Positions 22,255-33,701 of a stretch of DNA of 64,000 nt are shown here, piece after piece. Location of the stretch: NCBI GenBank assembly GCA_037693485.1, contig CM075353.1, positions 61,461,501 through 61,525,500 on the forward strand, in the 5' to 3' direction. The stretch is from Kitagawia praeruptora. Its lineage: Eukaryota > Streptophyta > Magnoliopsida > Apiales > Apiaceae. Both the position numbers and the translations under genes were made by a program. Below the pieces are notes generated by a model, which saw only the letters and a program-made list of their open reading frames with translations, was not told the origin of the DNA and did not search any database. The first letter of the stretch is position 1; each line of letters starts with the position of its first letter.

Positions 22255-22460
22255 TAACCAAGGCTCCTCCTGGCCGTCCACGTGGCAACATCTCCTCAAT
22301 TCGCTCATTTTAACTTCTCTATAAGTATATTTCAATTGTATTTCTCCCCCTTTTTCACTTTTACCGTACACCTTTTCCGCTCTTCTCTTTTCTTCAAAAT
22401 CTTGGTTGCTGATTAGTGGCGAGAGCTTTTCTGCTTCTTCTTCCGCATTGTAAGCGTTTC
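22255..22460 (+). promoter_or_regulatory. Promoter region of antisense gene, element A
   Basis: On the plus strand a CACGTG box (22279-22284) precedes a TATA-like CTCTATAAGTATA at 22317-22329. Pyrimidine-rich leader sequence follows, with a possible splice donor GCATTGTAAGCG near 22446. The same order (CACGTG, TATA, leader donor, ORF) occurs in element B, which supports function at some time. Confidence 0.55.
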
Positions 22461-22901
22461 GTTCTCCTTATTTCTTCGCTTTTCTTGCCTGTACTTGAAC
22501 TTTGTGTAGAATAATTCGATACTATTTTTGTTCCAACTGTTCATATGCCATTGTCTCTGTAACTGCTTACTATCCATGTTACTGTATTTGTTGGGATTTA
22601 GGGTTTTAGTGATTGTTTCGCTTTTGAGTTATTTGAGGCTTCGGGTTTCTGAGTTTTCGATTTTGGGACTGTAGCGGTTGTTTGAGTTATCAGAAATTTC
22701 TTGGTTTTGAAGTTTCTGGGTTTCGTGTTTGGAGGTCTTTTCTTGTTTCTGTGTGTATATATATATGTATGCCTGTTTACGTAGATATTTGATTTTGATT
22801 TCGGGGTTTTGTGTGGGTGTTTCTGATACTTGTATTTTTCTTTTGGTTCTTGTCTCTTGGTTCGGGCTTGTGCTGTTGGTGGGCATCTCGGGTAGTGTTT
22901 T

Positions 22902-25272
22902 ATGGTGTATAGAAAACAATTGGCTAAACGACCCCGATCTTCTTTTATAATTTCCAGCTCTTCTTCGGACCTAGACCCCCCTACCGAGTCCGGACCTTCT
23001 TCCTCCTCTTCATCTACAATGACTAAACGGACTAGGAAACCCCCAAAGACCATCCTGGAAGAGCTTCCTATCTTGCGACTTCCCTCTGGGGAGACCCTTA
23101 GTACGTCTGAGGGTCGCTGGAAAGATGTTCAATTTTTCTTTGTCGAGAAAGATATTTCCGTTCCAGACGAATACTATTACAGAGATTTATCCGAAGTGTT
23201 CAAAGTGTCTCCTGGGGGTCCTATCTTTTACGACAAGTGTTCTATGGATGCTGAATTATCACACCTCCCCATGACACCTTTGCTGGACATTGCCAATACC
23301 GATAAACTAGATGAGTGTTTTAGGTCTTGCTTCCATCTAGATGATAAATTTGTTTGGAGGTGGCCCGAACCCCACGAACGAATATATCATAGACCCGGGG
23401 ATGGATTGGTGGGAGTCTCTCTAGAGCACCTTAGATCCGGGTACAACCCCCATTGCCACCAATTTATTAAGTGCCTCTGTAAATTTCAGTATGACATCCC
23501 CTTATTCCAACTCACTCCGAACACCGTCAAGTGGATCATGTGGTTCCTCGGTTGTTGTAATGTCAAAGGATTCCTTCCCACCTTTAAGCTTTTCCATTAT
23601 ATTTTTACTTTGGTTAAATCCACTCTAGTTCCCCTGTATGAGCTCCGGTTCAATTATCAGAAGTGTGGTTTTAAGAAGGGAGGGGTGATGCCTGTGACCA
23701 TGATGTCCTCCCTCAAGGGTTGGCATGAGGAATGGGCCCTTTTGCAGTTTGAAGATATCGATTACATGCCTTTATTCCGGGTTGAGGCCTACCGTGACTT
23801 TCAGGAGTATGAGTTAGAAGGCAATGCCCAGACCAAGGTTCTTGACTTCTATAGGGCTTTAGGAGTTTCAACTACCCGACATTCCTTCATGGATCATGAA
23901 ACATTACATTCTTTTGGATGTAAGTAGTATGTAATCGTTTATACCTTGAGTTCTTATTTCCTTTTGTTGTGTATTCTGACTATTTTGCGCTCCTTCTTCT
24001 TTTCAGGTTTACCTCAGTACAGTCCCTACCATAAAGAGAGAATGAAGGCTTTGGATGTTGAAACGGCTAGCCTGGCCACAGCTATGCAAGGGATAGGGGA
24101 TATCCACAAAGTGAATCAACGCTCAAAGAGAGGTGGGAAAAAGAAGAGAGCGGCTGGCGAAGGAGAAAGCTCGAAGACAGATGCGAGTGTTGAGCAGGAC
24201 TCGGAGTCCGGAGCTATTTTAGATGGTAAATCTGGTGTCCCCGAGCTTGAAGATGAATTATCCCCGGGTTAGAAAGAAAATCGAAAAGGGTTCGAGAGGG
24301 GAATGTTCCAAAGGTTGTTGTGGATCTCACTAGGGGTAATCCACCTAGAACTCCTGCCCCGGGCTCTACTCCTTCTACGCCAGAGGTTGTTAAGACTTTT
24401 GGTACTATCTCCAGTCCCAGTTAGACAAGCCGTCCGGGGAAAGAGCCACTGATTGAGGCTGAGAAATGCAGTCAATTTATCGTAGATCTGCCCAATAAGG
24501 AGGAATGGGTGCGCTATCAGGCTTTGGGGTTTAACCCCTTGTTCAAAGAGATGATGAGTACTTGGCTAAAGGTAGATTTTCTTGCCCTTTTAGGTTTCGT
24601 CTTTGCTTAAAGTATTCTTTTCTAACCCGCTTATCTTATCTTTCAGATGGGTTCTGAGATGGCTGGGTTATTTGCCGTGGGCAATAAGGAATTGGAGATT
24701 GTTGAAGATGCCCGAGATGCTGTTTCGGCCTCGAAGAAAAAAGACATTCAAATCTTCGACTTGGACCACGCCATTCCAAATTGCAGCGAAGCGTCGAAGA
24801 GTTGTAGTTGAAGGCAAAGGAGTCCGAGGGGAAGCTTACAATGCTTCAGAAAAAAGCCAATGGCGCTGAGGCCCGGGCTCAGACTGCTGAGAAGGAGCTC
24901 GAAGAACTCCGGGCAAAGCTTGCAGGTTATAAGGAACCCGCCATCATCCTCGACGAGTTCCGTCATTCTCAGGAGTATTATACGGAGTTGGGTAAGAAGG
25001 CTGCCTCCAAAATTTGTCATGCTTGGGTTGTTGCTCATAAACTGATTAAGGAGAACCCCTCGGCTGGGTGGGACGAGTTTCAACCTCTCTTTATCAATGT
25101 AGAGCAACATTTCATTGCCACCGGGAAAGACCCAGAGCCTTACTATTCCGAGGATGACTCCGGTTCGGGCGATGATGAAGAAGAAGAGAACATGGAGGAT
25201 GTTCGGGATCCTTCTCCAACTAAAGACATCGTCAACCAGAACCCTCCTACCGAAGATCCTCCTGCAGTCTAG
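22902..25272 (+). pseudogene. Antisense spliced gene of element A (plant gypsy 'transposase'-type domain), broken
   Basis: Three exons by comparison with element B: 22902-23919 (donor GTAAGT, acceptor TTTCAG), 24007-24571, and 24647-25272. Exon 1 encodes a conserved domain (WRWPEPHERIYHRPGDGLVG, EHLRSGYNPHCHQFIK, LTPNTVKWIMWFLGCC), which I associate with the 'putative gypsy type transposon' family of unknown role. Exon 3 encodes a coiled coil (near AEARAQTAEKELEELRAKL) and an acidic tail. Lesions: a frame change near 24270, a TAG near 24421, another frame change near 24770 and a TAG near 24802. It is read against gag-pol. Antisense ORFs near the 3' LTR are known in Tat elements such as Grande and Retand. 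Confidence 0.75.
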
Positions 25273-25870
25273 TTATTCAGCCCCTTTTCATTTTAATGTC
25301 TCTGCTGTAATCTCGAACTATAACTTAGTTGTCGAATTTGCTCTGGGATGTTTCGAACCATATGGCTGGTTCGGTCCCTCGTTGAACGCTATCTTTACTG
25401 TAATGCATATTCTGCAATTTCTTTTACTCCTGTTGCTCTGCATTTTTTAATTTCAATATGGGTGCTTTTGTTAAGTTCGAAGTTTAAGAACCTCGAGTGA
25501 CTTAGAGAAATCTCCTACAATTTGCCCCCAGTCCGGATTCGAGATAAGGAATTGAGTCCGGATTGGTGGTAAGAGCTTCACGCATTTTCTCTTGAGTTCA
25601 ATATTCGAGAACGCTGAGTAACTTATAGAGATTTTGTAAGGTTTGCCCCTAGTCCGGATTTAATCCAAAAGATGGAGTCCGAATGGTGGTAAGGATAGAT
25701 TTCGTTCTCTTAGTTTTTTGTGTTTACCTCGTTTTTTGTTGAATTCAGCCAGGAACTTGGTGAAAATTGCGATTCCCGCAGTCAAACTCCTTGGTCCTTG
25801 AGTTGTCGACCAGCATTAATATTTCATCAGTTTTCCATGCATTGATTACTGGAACCGCTTGACCTCTTCC
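25273..25870 (+). other. Spacer between antisense genes, two-copy repeat
   Basis: Two diverged copies of about 125 bp near 25480-25590 and 25605-25690 share GAGT..ACTTA.AGA, TTTGCCCC, AGTCCGGAT and GGTGGTAAG. They look like cousins of the 108-bp minisatellite further right. No ORF of note. Confidence 0.55.
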
Positions 25871-25874
25871 TTAT

Positions 25875-25982
25875 TTCCTCTCTATAAATACTCCTTCTTC
25901 ACATACATCTTCTGCACCTCACTTCTTCTCTTCAAAGCCTTCCCAAAGTTCTTTTTCTTTCTTCCTTCGCATTTGCCTATCC
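25875..25982 (+). promoter_or_regulatory. TATA promoter and leader of the 74-codon ORF
   Basis: TCTCTATAAATACTCC with the TATA box at 25882-25890, then a CT-rich leader of about 70-90 bp ending in CTATCCATGG, a good plant start context. The spacing from TATA to ATG (about 95 bp) suits a normal polymerase II gene. Confidence 0.6.
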
Positions 25983-26207
25983 ATGGACCCCAGGACTCTT
26001 GTGTATGACTACGAAAATAACAAGATCATCGTAGATGGCGTTGTTTTCGATGGGCCCACCACCATGGCCGAGATCGATGCTGTCTTGAAGAGGATTGACG
26101 ATGCTCTGGCTCTGCGTAGGATGGTGGCAGATCAAGCTGGGAGGGGGCGCCGAGGGCCTGGCAACGGCGGGGAAGGCGCTGGTGACTCTGGCGCTGCCGC
26201 CGTTTAA
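25983..26207 (+). CDS. Small antisense protein of element A, unknown
   Basis: 74 codons, MDPRTLVYDYENNKIIVDGV and on, then a predicted helix (AEIDAVLKRIDDALALRRMV) and a glycine/alanine/arginine-rich tail (GRGRRGPGNGGEG). The frame is intact, although every other gene of the element is broken. It has its own TATA box and start context upstream and AT-rich sequence with AATAAG 60 bp downstream. Element B has no counterpart at this place. I do not recognise a family. The acidic, helical N-terminus with a basic glycine-rich tail would fit a small nucleic-acid-associated protein, but that is speculation. It could also be a captured host gene fragment. Confidence 0.5.
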   Translation: MDPRTLVYDYENNKIIVDGVVFDGPTTMAEIDAVLKRIDDALALRRMVADQAGRGRRGPGNGGEGAGDSGAAAV

Positions 26208-26481
26208 ATATAATCTCTTTATATTTTGTATTTTGGTAAAAGTTGTACCTCCCCTTCCCCTTGTTTAATAAGAATGGCTTGAAAAACAGCCGTAAACATT
26301 TGTTTCCGTTTCTTTTTCGTCCGTTTTGAGTTTGTTGCATCTTTGTGTTTGATTTTATTGTTTCGACTCGAATGCTTTCGATAGTATAACAGTAGTTTTT
26401 TCTGAATTTGTATGTCGTTTTCCTCTAGCTCGGAATCTGTAGTAGTGAATTGTCCGAACTAGAGTGGTTTTTTAGCTTTTT

Positions 26482-27195
26482 TAGCTAAGTTTAAAGCTTG
26501 ATAGCTTTGAGTTACTTAGAGAATTTTCCGTTTTCGCCCCCGGTCCGGGTCTTTTTGTAAGAACAGATCCGGACTAGAGTAGTTATTTTTAGCTAAGTCC
26601 AAAGCTTTATAGCTTTGAGTTACTTAGAGAATTTTCCGTTTTCGCCCCCGGTCCGGGTCGTTTTGTAAGAACAGATCCGGACTAGAGTAGTTGTTTTTAG
26701 CTAAGTCCAAAGCTTTATAGCTTTGAGTTACTTAGAGAATTTTCCGTTTTCACCCCAGTCCGGGTCGTTTTGTAAGAACAGATCCGGACTAGAGTAGTTG
26801 TTTTTAGCTAAGTCCAAAGCTTTATAGCTTTGAGTTACTTAGAGAATTTTCCATTTTCGCCCCCAGTCCGGGTCGTTTTGTAAGAACGGATCCGGACTTG
26901 AGTAGTTATTTTTAGCTAAGTCCAAAGCTTTATAACTTTGAATTACTTAGAGAGTATTCCGTTTTCGCCCCCGGTCCGGGTCGTTTTGTAAGAACAGATA
27001 CGGACTAGAGTAGTTATTTTTAGCTAAGTCCAAAGCTTTATAGCTTTGAGTTACTTAGAGAATTTTCCGTTTTCGCCCCCGGTCCGGGTCGTTTTGTAAG
27101 AATAGATCCGGACTAGAGTAGTTGTTTTTAGCTAAGTCCAAAGCTTTATAGCTTTGAGTTACTTAGAGAATTTTCCGAACAGATCCGGACTTGAG
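26482..27195. repeat. 108-bp minisatellite in element A (7 units)
   Basis: The anchor AGCTAAGT occurs at 26483, 26591, 26699, 26806, 26914, 27022 and 27130, a period of 107-108 bp. Each unit holds GAGTTACTTAGAGAATTTTC, CGCCCCCGGTCCGGGT and AGATCCGGACTAGAGTAGTT. The last unit is partial. Units are nearly identical, so expansion is recent or homogenised. Variable minisatellites in the 3' part are typical of Tat elements. Confidence 0.92.
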
Positions 27196-27450
27196 TAGTT
27201 GTTGCATATTGCTTTTGCCCTGGTTCCAATCTTACCTATGGCTCCGGACCAGGGACTTGTGTGTGTGAGTGATACACTAAACTTACAATGAAACATAAAT
27301 AGTACAAGGCAAGGCCTACTTTCATTGATCATAATTTTCCAACTACAAATAATTTATTCTTGCTTCAGTACAGTGACTAATCTATCTGTTGAAGACTTTT
27401 TGGGTTCAAATGTAGCTCTTTAATTGGTTCTTCGGGCCTTGACCTTCTCT

Positions 27451-29208
27451 TTACTGGTAGAACTTCCGGAGTCGGAGGCCGTGCCAAGTGTTGGGAACCT
27501 CGGATTCATCCATATTGACTAGCTTGTATGTTCCTGGGCGAAGTACTTCTTTGACCTTATACGGACCTTCCCACATAGGCATGAGCTTTCCTGTGTTGGT
27601 TGGGTCCAATGCTTCGGTATCACGCAGGACTAGATCTCCAACTTGAAAGTTTTTGACTCTGGCCTTCTTTCCAAAGTACTCTCTTGTCTTTTCCTTGTAC
27701 TTTTCCATTCTTGCAACTGCTTCATCCCTGACTTCATCGATTAGATCGAGATTGATTCGGAGGCCTTCCTCATTCGCAATTTCTTCGAAGTTAATCGCTC
27801 TATGAAAGGGAGAACCTACTTCTATCGGGAGCATTGCTTCGGTCCCATAAGCCAACTTGAAAGGTGTTTCACCGGTACTTGTTCGGGGAGTAATCCTGTA
27901 GGCCTAGAGGACGTTCGGCAGTTCTTCGGGCCACTTGTTCGTTACTTCCACTTGTCCATTGCCTTGAGGGTATGCCACCGATAACTTCTTATGTTTGATG
28001 CCCCTCTCCTTCAAATAGTTCTCAAAATCTGAACCAACAAATTGAGGTCCATTATCCGAGACCAGAATCTGAGGAAGCCCGAACCTCATCAATATGTTTT
28101 TTTTCATGAATCGGATGCAGTCTTGCTGATTTATAGTTCTCATGGCTTTGACTTCTGCCCACTTAGTCATGTAATCGATTGCCATTAATAAGTACCTGAG
28201 ATCACCCTTGGCCCGAGGAAATGGACCAACGATGTCGATACCCCAAACAACAAAGGGCACTGGAGACAAGACTGAAGATGGCATTACCGGACTCTGTCTT
28301 TGCACATTGCTGAACAACTGACAATTCTTGCATTTTTTGACAAACTCCACCACATCGTTGTGAATTGTGGGCCGGTAATAGCCTTGCCTTATTATTTTGT
28401 AAGCCAGGGCCTTTGCAGATAAATAATCTCCGCAAATCCCTTCATGAACCTCTTGCAGGCAGTATTCGGCTTCGGCTGGTCCAATACATTTCAGGACCGG
28501 GCTGGAAAATGTTCTGCGATAGAGTTGTCCTTCTTCCAAGAAAAACTTAGTAGCTTTGGCCTTGAGTCTCTGAGCTTTATTATTGTCTTCTGGCAATTCT
28601 CCTTCATCCAGATATGAAATCAAAGGGGTCATCCAGCTGGGTTGATCATCTATTTCCATCACACCAACATTTTCAATGGTGGGTTTCTCGATCTCTTCAA
28701 AGTAAACTGAGCTGTCCAGTTCAGCAGCATTCCGGACTAATTTTGACAATGCATCGGCTTCTACATTTTCTTCTCTGTTAATCTGCAACATTTCAGACCT
28801 TGGGATTGTAGTCAAGTAACTTTTAACCAGAGCTTGGTACTGGGCTAGCCTGGGATCCTTGGCAATATACTCTCTTTTAGTCTGCTTCACCACAATCTGA
28901 GAATCACTGTAAATGTGCAGGCTCTGGACTCTCAGGGATCTGGCCAACCGTAGTCCGGCCAATAGCGCCTCATACTCTGCCTGGTTGTTTGTTGTTAAGA
29001 ATTTGAAGGTTATGGCTTGCTGTATCTGAAAACCATTCGTTGAGGATCCGTCAACGTACAAGAACCAAGCCTCCGGGTCTGAGTCGTCTTCTTTTCCCGG
29101 ATCCACAATCATGGGATTAGTTTGCAGTTCGGGAAAAGAACACTCCACAATAAAATCATCTAACACTTGAGCTTTGATTGCCGTTCGGGGTACGAACGTG
29201 AGTTGGAA
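27451..29208 (-). pseudogene. Element A archaeal-type RNase H and integrase
   Basis: Part of one continuous minus-strand frame. The archaeal-type RNase H starts at WFLYVDGSS and runs through NNQAEYEALLAGLRLA and SDSQIVV; about 14 residues are deleted after DGSST compared with B. Integrase follows: zinc finger (HEGICGD..., CKNCQLF), GIDIVGPFP, SDNGPQF and GQVEVTN, giving the D, D, E residues. Another in-frame deletion of about 15 codons lies after VEVTN. A TAG at 27904-27906 replaces the tryptophan seen in B. The C-terminus ends TWHGLRLRKFYQ at 27451, where B has the same. Confidence 0.85.
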
Positions 29209-31182
29209 CTAGCTTAACTCAACAGCCCAATTTGCAAGTCTGCCGGACACATCTGGTTTATGAATTATCCTTCTCAGAGGCTGGTCAGTTATGACTTTGA
29301 TTTCTCTTCCTTGGAAATAGTGCCTTGGTTTCCTTGAAGCCGTTACAAAAGCAAAAACAAATTTTTCCAAATTTTGGTATCTGGTCTCCGAGTCTTTCAG
29401 CACCTAACTGACATAATAAACTAGTTTCTGCTATCCTTCATGTTCCCTGATAAGGGCTGCCCCCACAGCTAGTGGTCCTGTAGCTAAGTAAAGAGATAAC
29501 GCTTCCCCTGGCTCAACTTTTGATAGGATTGGTGGTGACGACAGAAATTGTTTTATAGAGTCAAAGGCTTTCTGGCAGTCCGGACTCTAGTTGATTTCTC
29601 TTTTGTTTTTCGCCCCTTTAAGCAGCTCGAAGAAAGGCAAACACCGTTTGGCCAGCTTCGGGATGAATCTCCTCAGGGCCGCTAAAGAGCCTGCGAGCTT
29701 CTGAATTTCTTTCTGAGTCCGGGGTGGCTCCATTTCCATTATTGCCTTAATCTTTTCTGGATTGGCTTTGATGCCTCTCTGACTGATCAGGAATCCCAAA
29801 AATTTTCCGGCTCCAACCCCGAAGGTGCACTTCTCCAGGTTCAATCTCATCTCGTGCTTCCTCAAATTTTCAAAACATTCCTGCAGGTCCTGAACATGCT
29901 CCTCAACTGTTTTTGACTTAGCTATCATATCATCCACATAAGATTCCAAGTTTCGCCATAACTGATCTTTGAATATCTCCAGCATTGCCCTTTGGTAAGA
30001 TGATCCGACATTCATTAACCCGAATGGCATGTACTTGTATGCATAAACAGCTCTGTGAGTTATGAAGGCGGTTTTGGCTATGTCAGCCGGATTCATCTTA
30101 ATCTGGTTGTAGCCGGAGAATGCATCCATGAAGCTAAACATCACATGCCCCGCAGTGGCATCAATGAGTTGGTCGATGCTGGGAAGAGGATATGGGTCTT
30201 TGGGGCACGCAACATTCTGATCAGTATAATCAACACACATTCTCCATTTGCCGTTGGGTTTCTTAACCAAGACCACGTTCGCCAGCCAGTCCGGATATTT
30301 TATTTCACAAATTATTCCTGCCTTGAGGAGCTTTTCTACCTCTTCGTCAATTGCCCTCTGCTGGTCCGGGGCAAAGTTCCTTCTTTTCTGCTTTATTGGC
30401 TTCCTGTTCGGATTGACATCAAGTCCGGGCATTTCCTCCGGACTCCAGGCGAAGACATCCACATAATTTCTGAGGAGTTGCACAAGGTTTTTCCTAAATG
30501 CTGTAGCCCGTCCGGATCCTATCTTTATCTTCTTGTTCGGATTACCTTCTTCCAACTCGACCATTTCGGTTTCAACCGCCGGTTCGACCTTACCAATCTC
30601 CTTTTTTGAAACAAACTGCTGAACTCGGGCTTGAGTATTTGTTTCCAGGTAATCTCTGGCCTTGGAGATCAATTCTTCCTTAGTTTGAGCTTCCATGCTT
30701 TCGATATTTTGGACTTCATGCCCGGGGTCCTTTTTGAAGTAAGCTCTGTGCTTCTTTCGTCTCAAGTTCTTGTGGTACAAAGACGCTTTTCGTTTGTTCT
30801 CCGGATCAATTTCAGCCATAATCAGTGCTTGGCCATAACACCGACCAGCGGTTTCAGAGTCACCTTTGACTTCCTCAACTCCAGATGGGGTGGGAAATTT
30901 AAACTTTAGATGAGGGGTGGAGGTTATTTCCCGAAGCTTTGTTAGCGCCGGATGACCGAGAATCATGTTGTAAGAAGACGGGGTATTGATGACATAGAAT
31001 TTTATCACGTGGGTAACTTGCTTCGGGAAGGTTCTGAACTGAACAGGTAGGTACAACGTCCCTTGAATTGGGACTAAATTGTTTCCGAATCCAAAGAGTG
31101 GGTCTTCTCTGCATTCATTCATTCTTACACTGCCCAACTGCATTCTGTCGAATGTATGTTTGAAGATGATGTTGGCTGAGGA
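29209..31182 (-). pseudogene. Element A protease-RT-RNase H
   Basis: The same frame as gag. Protease retains SSANI and MILGHPALTKLR. RT shows KWRMCVDYTDQN, FSFMDAFSGYNQIKM, MPFGLMNVG and the YVDD box (LESYVDDMIAKSKT). RNase H follows (VFAFVTASRKPRHYFQGREI). Nonsense codons lie at 29587-29589, 29431-29433, 29404-29406 and 29209-29211; two replace glutamine codons and one a tryptophan codon seen in B. No net frameshift is needed from gag to integrase. Confidence 0.88.
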
Positions 31183-33090
31183 TCAATTATCAATTAGGAT
31201 TCTCTTGACTTCATTCTCAACGACATCTAAGCTAACCACCAAGGCTTCATTATGATTGGGATCAATTCCTTCAAAGTCCGCATTGCTGAAAGTTATTACT
31301 TGCTCGGGGAAGGTCTGGATCATCATTATTTCATCTCCTGAGTCCGGACTAGGGGGAGGAGAATTAGATCCCCCCATTACTACATTTACCACATGCTTCT
31401 TTCCCGTTTCCTTTTCCGTTGTTTTCCGAGCTATGTACTGCCCCATATTCCCTATTTTGATTTGATCCTCGATGAAGTACTTGAGTGACAAACAGTTTTC
31501 CGTCATATGACCATGGGTTCCAGGATAGTCACATTGCTTGTGTGTGGGACGCTTCTCCGGGGCCGTGATCATCGGCATGGGTGGGTAAAAGTATGGTTTG
31601 TCCCAAACTTCTTTCAGGATATCAGTCCGGGTGCGATTGAGTGGAGTCCACTCAGGCTCCGGCTTCGGGTCAACTTTAAGCGGTTTAATAGGTTTGGAGT
31701 CCGGATTAACGGTCAGTACAGCTGGTTCAGAGATTCTTTCGAAGACTGATGGTTGGGGGTTCTGGATATAGTTGGTTTGCCTATTAGGCTTAAACCTCTT
31801 GTCGGGTTGATAACCACCCCGAGGGCGATCATCGTGGTTAGTACGGTATGAAGAAAATCCTTGTCGGGTCATTCTCATTGCCTGAAGAACATCACTTTCT
31901 TTAATAAATCGCGCAGCCATGGAGTATGCTGCAGCCAAACTTTCCGGCTCTTTGTTGATCAGTTCATAGACATATCTTTCATTTTGGTCTGGATCCAGAT
32001 TTCTCCGGAAAATGATGAGAGCTTCACGCTCATCCAAGCGCGAGACTTTGTTTATTGCTTCCTGGAATTGCTTCATATAGTCTGCAAGAGATTCATTGTC
32101 GTTTTGACGAATGGTCTCCAGATGGCACATGTGCAGCTCATGAGTTCGGTTGGCTCTGAATCTCTTCAGAAAAGACTCGCGGAATTCTTTTCATGAGTGA
32201 ATGCTTCAGGAAGGGATTCGACTGAACCACCTCTGAGCCCCTCCTTTCAAGGTAGATGCCAAGAACCTGCATTTGGTTATGTCGTTGTAGTAGTAGATGA
32301 GGGCAATCTGCTCAAAGCAATTAACATGCTCTTCCGGGTCTCCCAACCCATCGAAGGAGTCGAAGTTGTAATGCTTCAGGTTCTTTTGTCTGGGGATAGC
32401 TTCTAGAGATCGGCTAAACGGAGTCAGAGTCCCCTCTATTTCGAGTCCGGAGTCCTGCCCTACTTTCCTCTGTAGCTCATGAATCATTTGCATTAAGTTG
32501 TCTTCGGGCTCGTCTTCGTTTGAGATGACCTCCGGACTGACTTCTCTAAGAATTCTTTTAAATCCGGACCTCCTCAAGGCCCGGTCCTCTTCTTCCTGTA
32601 TCCTTTTCTGGATTTTGAGTTCAAGTTTTGCTTCTTCCTCCTGTCTGATCTGTTCCTTTAGTTCGGCCAGCTTTTTGAGTTTCTCGACTTCCTGGTTTTT
32701 GCTCTGAGCTTTATTGGCTGCTTGCTTTTCTTTGCCTTTGTCCCCAATCCGGTCAAAAACAGATCTCCTGGACCGATGAGAGCGTTGGGAACCCTGGGAG
32801 TTTTCTGCCTGCTCTGGTTCGGGAGGTGGCGGTGCCCGGGCTGTTCGAAATGTCCGGATTGCCTCCGTCAGCTCCTCGCGGGTAAGATCTTGGAGGTGCA
32901 TTCCAGCTAGAGGCACATCAGTATACTTGTACTGGTTGACCTCAATATCAATTCGGGCATCGTCCGGTCCAATCTCTACCCTCTTTACAACTGGAGGTAC
33001 ATCAGCCGGTACCAAGGTCAGGTCTGGAGTTGCATTAGGATCCTGTGCCCGAGTGTTGGTTCTTTGCGTAGATTTGCTTCCTCTTACCAT
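31183..33090 (-). pseudogene. Element A gag
   Basis: The start is set at 33090 (MVRGSKSTQR) because B starts with the matching MPRPSKSTQR; the ATG at 33120 is upstream. The N-terminus is polar, then a long charged coiled coil (QEVEKLKKLAELKEQIRQEE) and the Retrotrans_gag domain (LKHYNFDSFDGLGDPEEHVN, RFLASTLKGGAQRWFS). A CX2C-like YPGTHGHMTENC block lies near the C-terminus. Stops at 32206-32208 and 32191-32193 lie where B has CGG and TGG codons. A third TGA at 31183-31185 falls in the protease active-site loop (LIDN then stop). Confidence 0.88.
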
Positions 33091-33479
33091 GATTCGAAGT
33101 TTCAAAGCAAGATGATTCACAAAGTAACAATTATAACGGAATTAAACTGAGCTATGGGTAAAACAGCTTGAGTACGGACTCGGTATTCAAATAAAATCAC
33201 AAGGTGGTAGATACAAGTATTTAACAGGCGATTAAGAGCACAGATCTAGATTTCGGCTAAGTTTAAAAGCTAAAAATCGCAACTTTATCACAGATCTGGG
33301 CTTAGAGAGCTAAATAACTTTGAATATGTGCACATATGGCTGAGAAGTGTGTAAAGGTGACATTTTTAATAAAGGTTTCACAATGGTTTTGTGGATCTTA
33401 CAGCTTGATTTCAGACTCTTTTCAAAGAGTTCGTTGATGTCGTCGAGTCCTGTGGCACCGAGACCAAAGGACAGAGCCA

Positions 33480-33498
33480 GCCCCTCCTTCTAGCGCCA
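33480..33498 (-). other. Element A primer binding site
   Basis: Minus strand TGGCGCTAGAAGGAGGGGC, one base from the LTR end. Element B has the same 19 bases. I could not match it to a particular tRNA from memory. Confidence 0.8.
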
Positions 33499-33499
33499 A

Positions 33500-33701
33500 T
33501 GATAACTCCGTGTTCCGATCCGGTGTCTCCTCCGCCATCCCTACGCCTGGAAAGCGGTGTAGCTGATGGTTGGGACTCTGCAAAACAATGCCGGGAGGTG
33601 GGTTTGAACCCGCGGCACCTCCGGTGTGAGAATAAGCAACGACGTTGGAGGATAAGGGATAAGAACTAGAGTATCTAATTATGGAGGGTGTGTAAAGAGA
33701 A
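33500..33701 (-). repeat. Element A 5' LTR, truncated
   Basis: About 200 bp matching 21261-21466 of the 3' LTR with about 14 substitutions and a 10-bp gap. Similarity stops near 33702-33709 at GTAACCC, where the chromovirus-like LTR begins, so about two thirds of the LTR including its TATA box is gone. Confidence 0.85.

Larger units (their letters stand above)
21261..33701 (-). mobile_element. Tat-type Ty3/gypsy element A with antisense genes
   Basis: Minus-strand order: partial 5' LTR (33701-33500), PBS (33498-33480), gag-pol (33090-27451), a 108-bp minisatellite, an antisense gene region (22902-26207 on the plus strand), PPT (21892-21884) and 3' LTR (21883-21261). Dual RNase H (a normal one after RT and an archaeal-type one before integrase) places it in the Tat clade. 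Gag-pol has eight nonsense codons and two in-frame deletions. The 5' LTR is cut after about 200 bp, where a chromovirus-like LTR begins. About 14 substitutions in 200 aligned LTR bases make it older than element B. Confidence 0.9.

Noticed and set aside
22598..23053. 151-codon minus-strand ORF at the start of the antisense gene
   Set aside because: It is low in complexity and opposite to the conserved exon 1, with no counterpart in element B.
26482..27195. Possible CRISPR-like array
   Set aside because: The units are contiguous 108-bp copies with no variable spacers, inside a plant retrotransposon.
30055..30609. 184-codon plus-strand ORF in element A
   Set aside because: It lies opposite to RT, has no recognisable motif, and element B does not keep it at this length.
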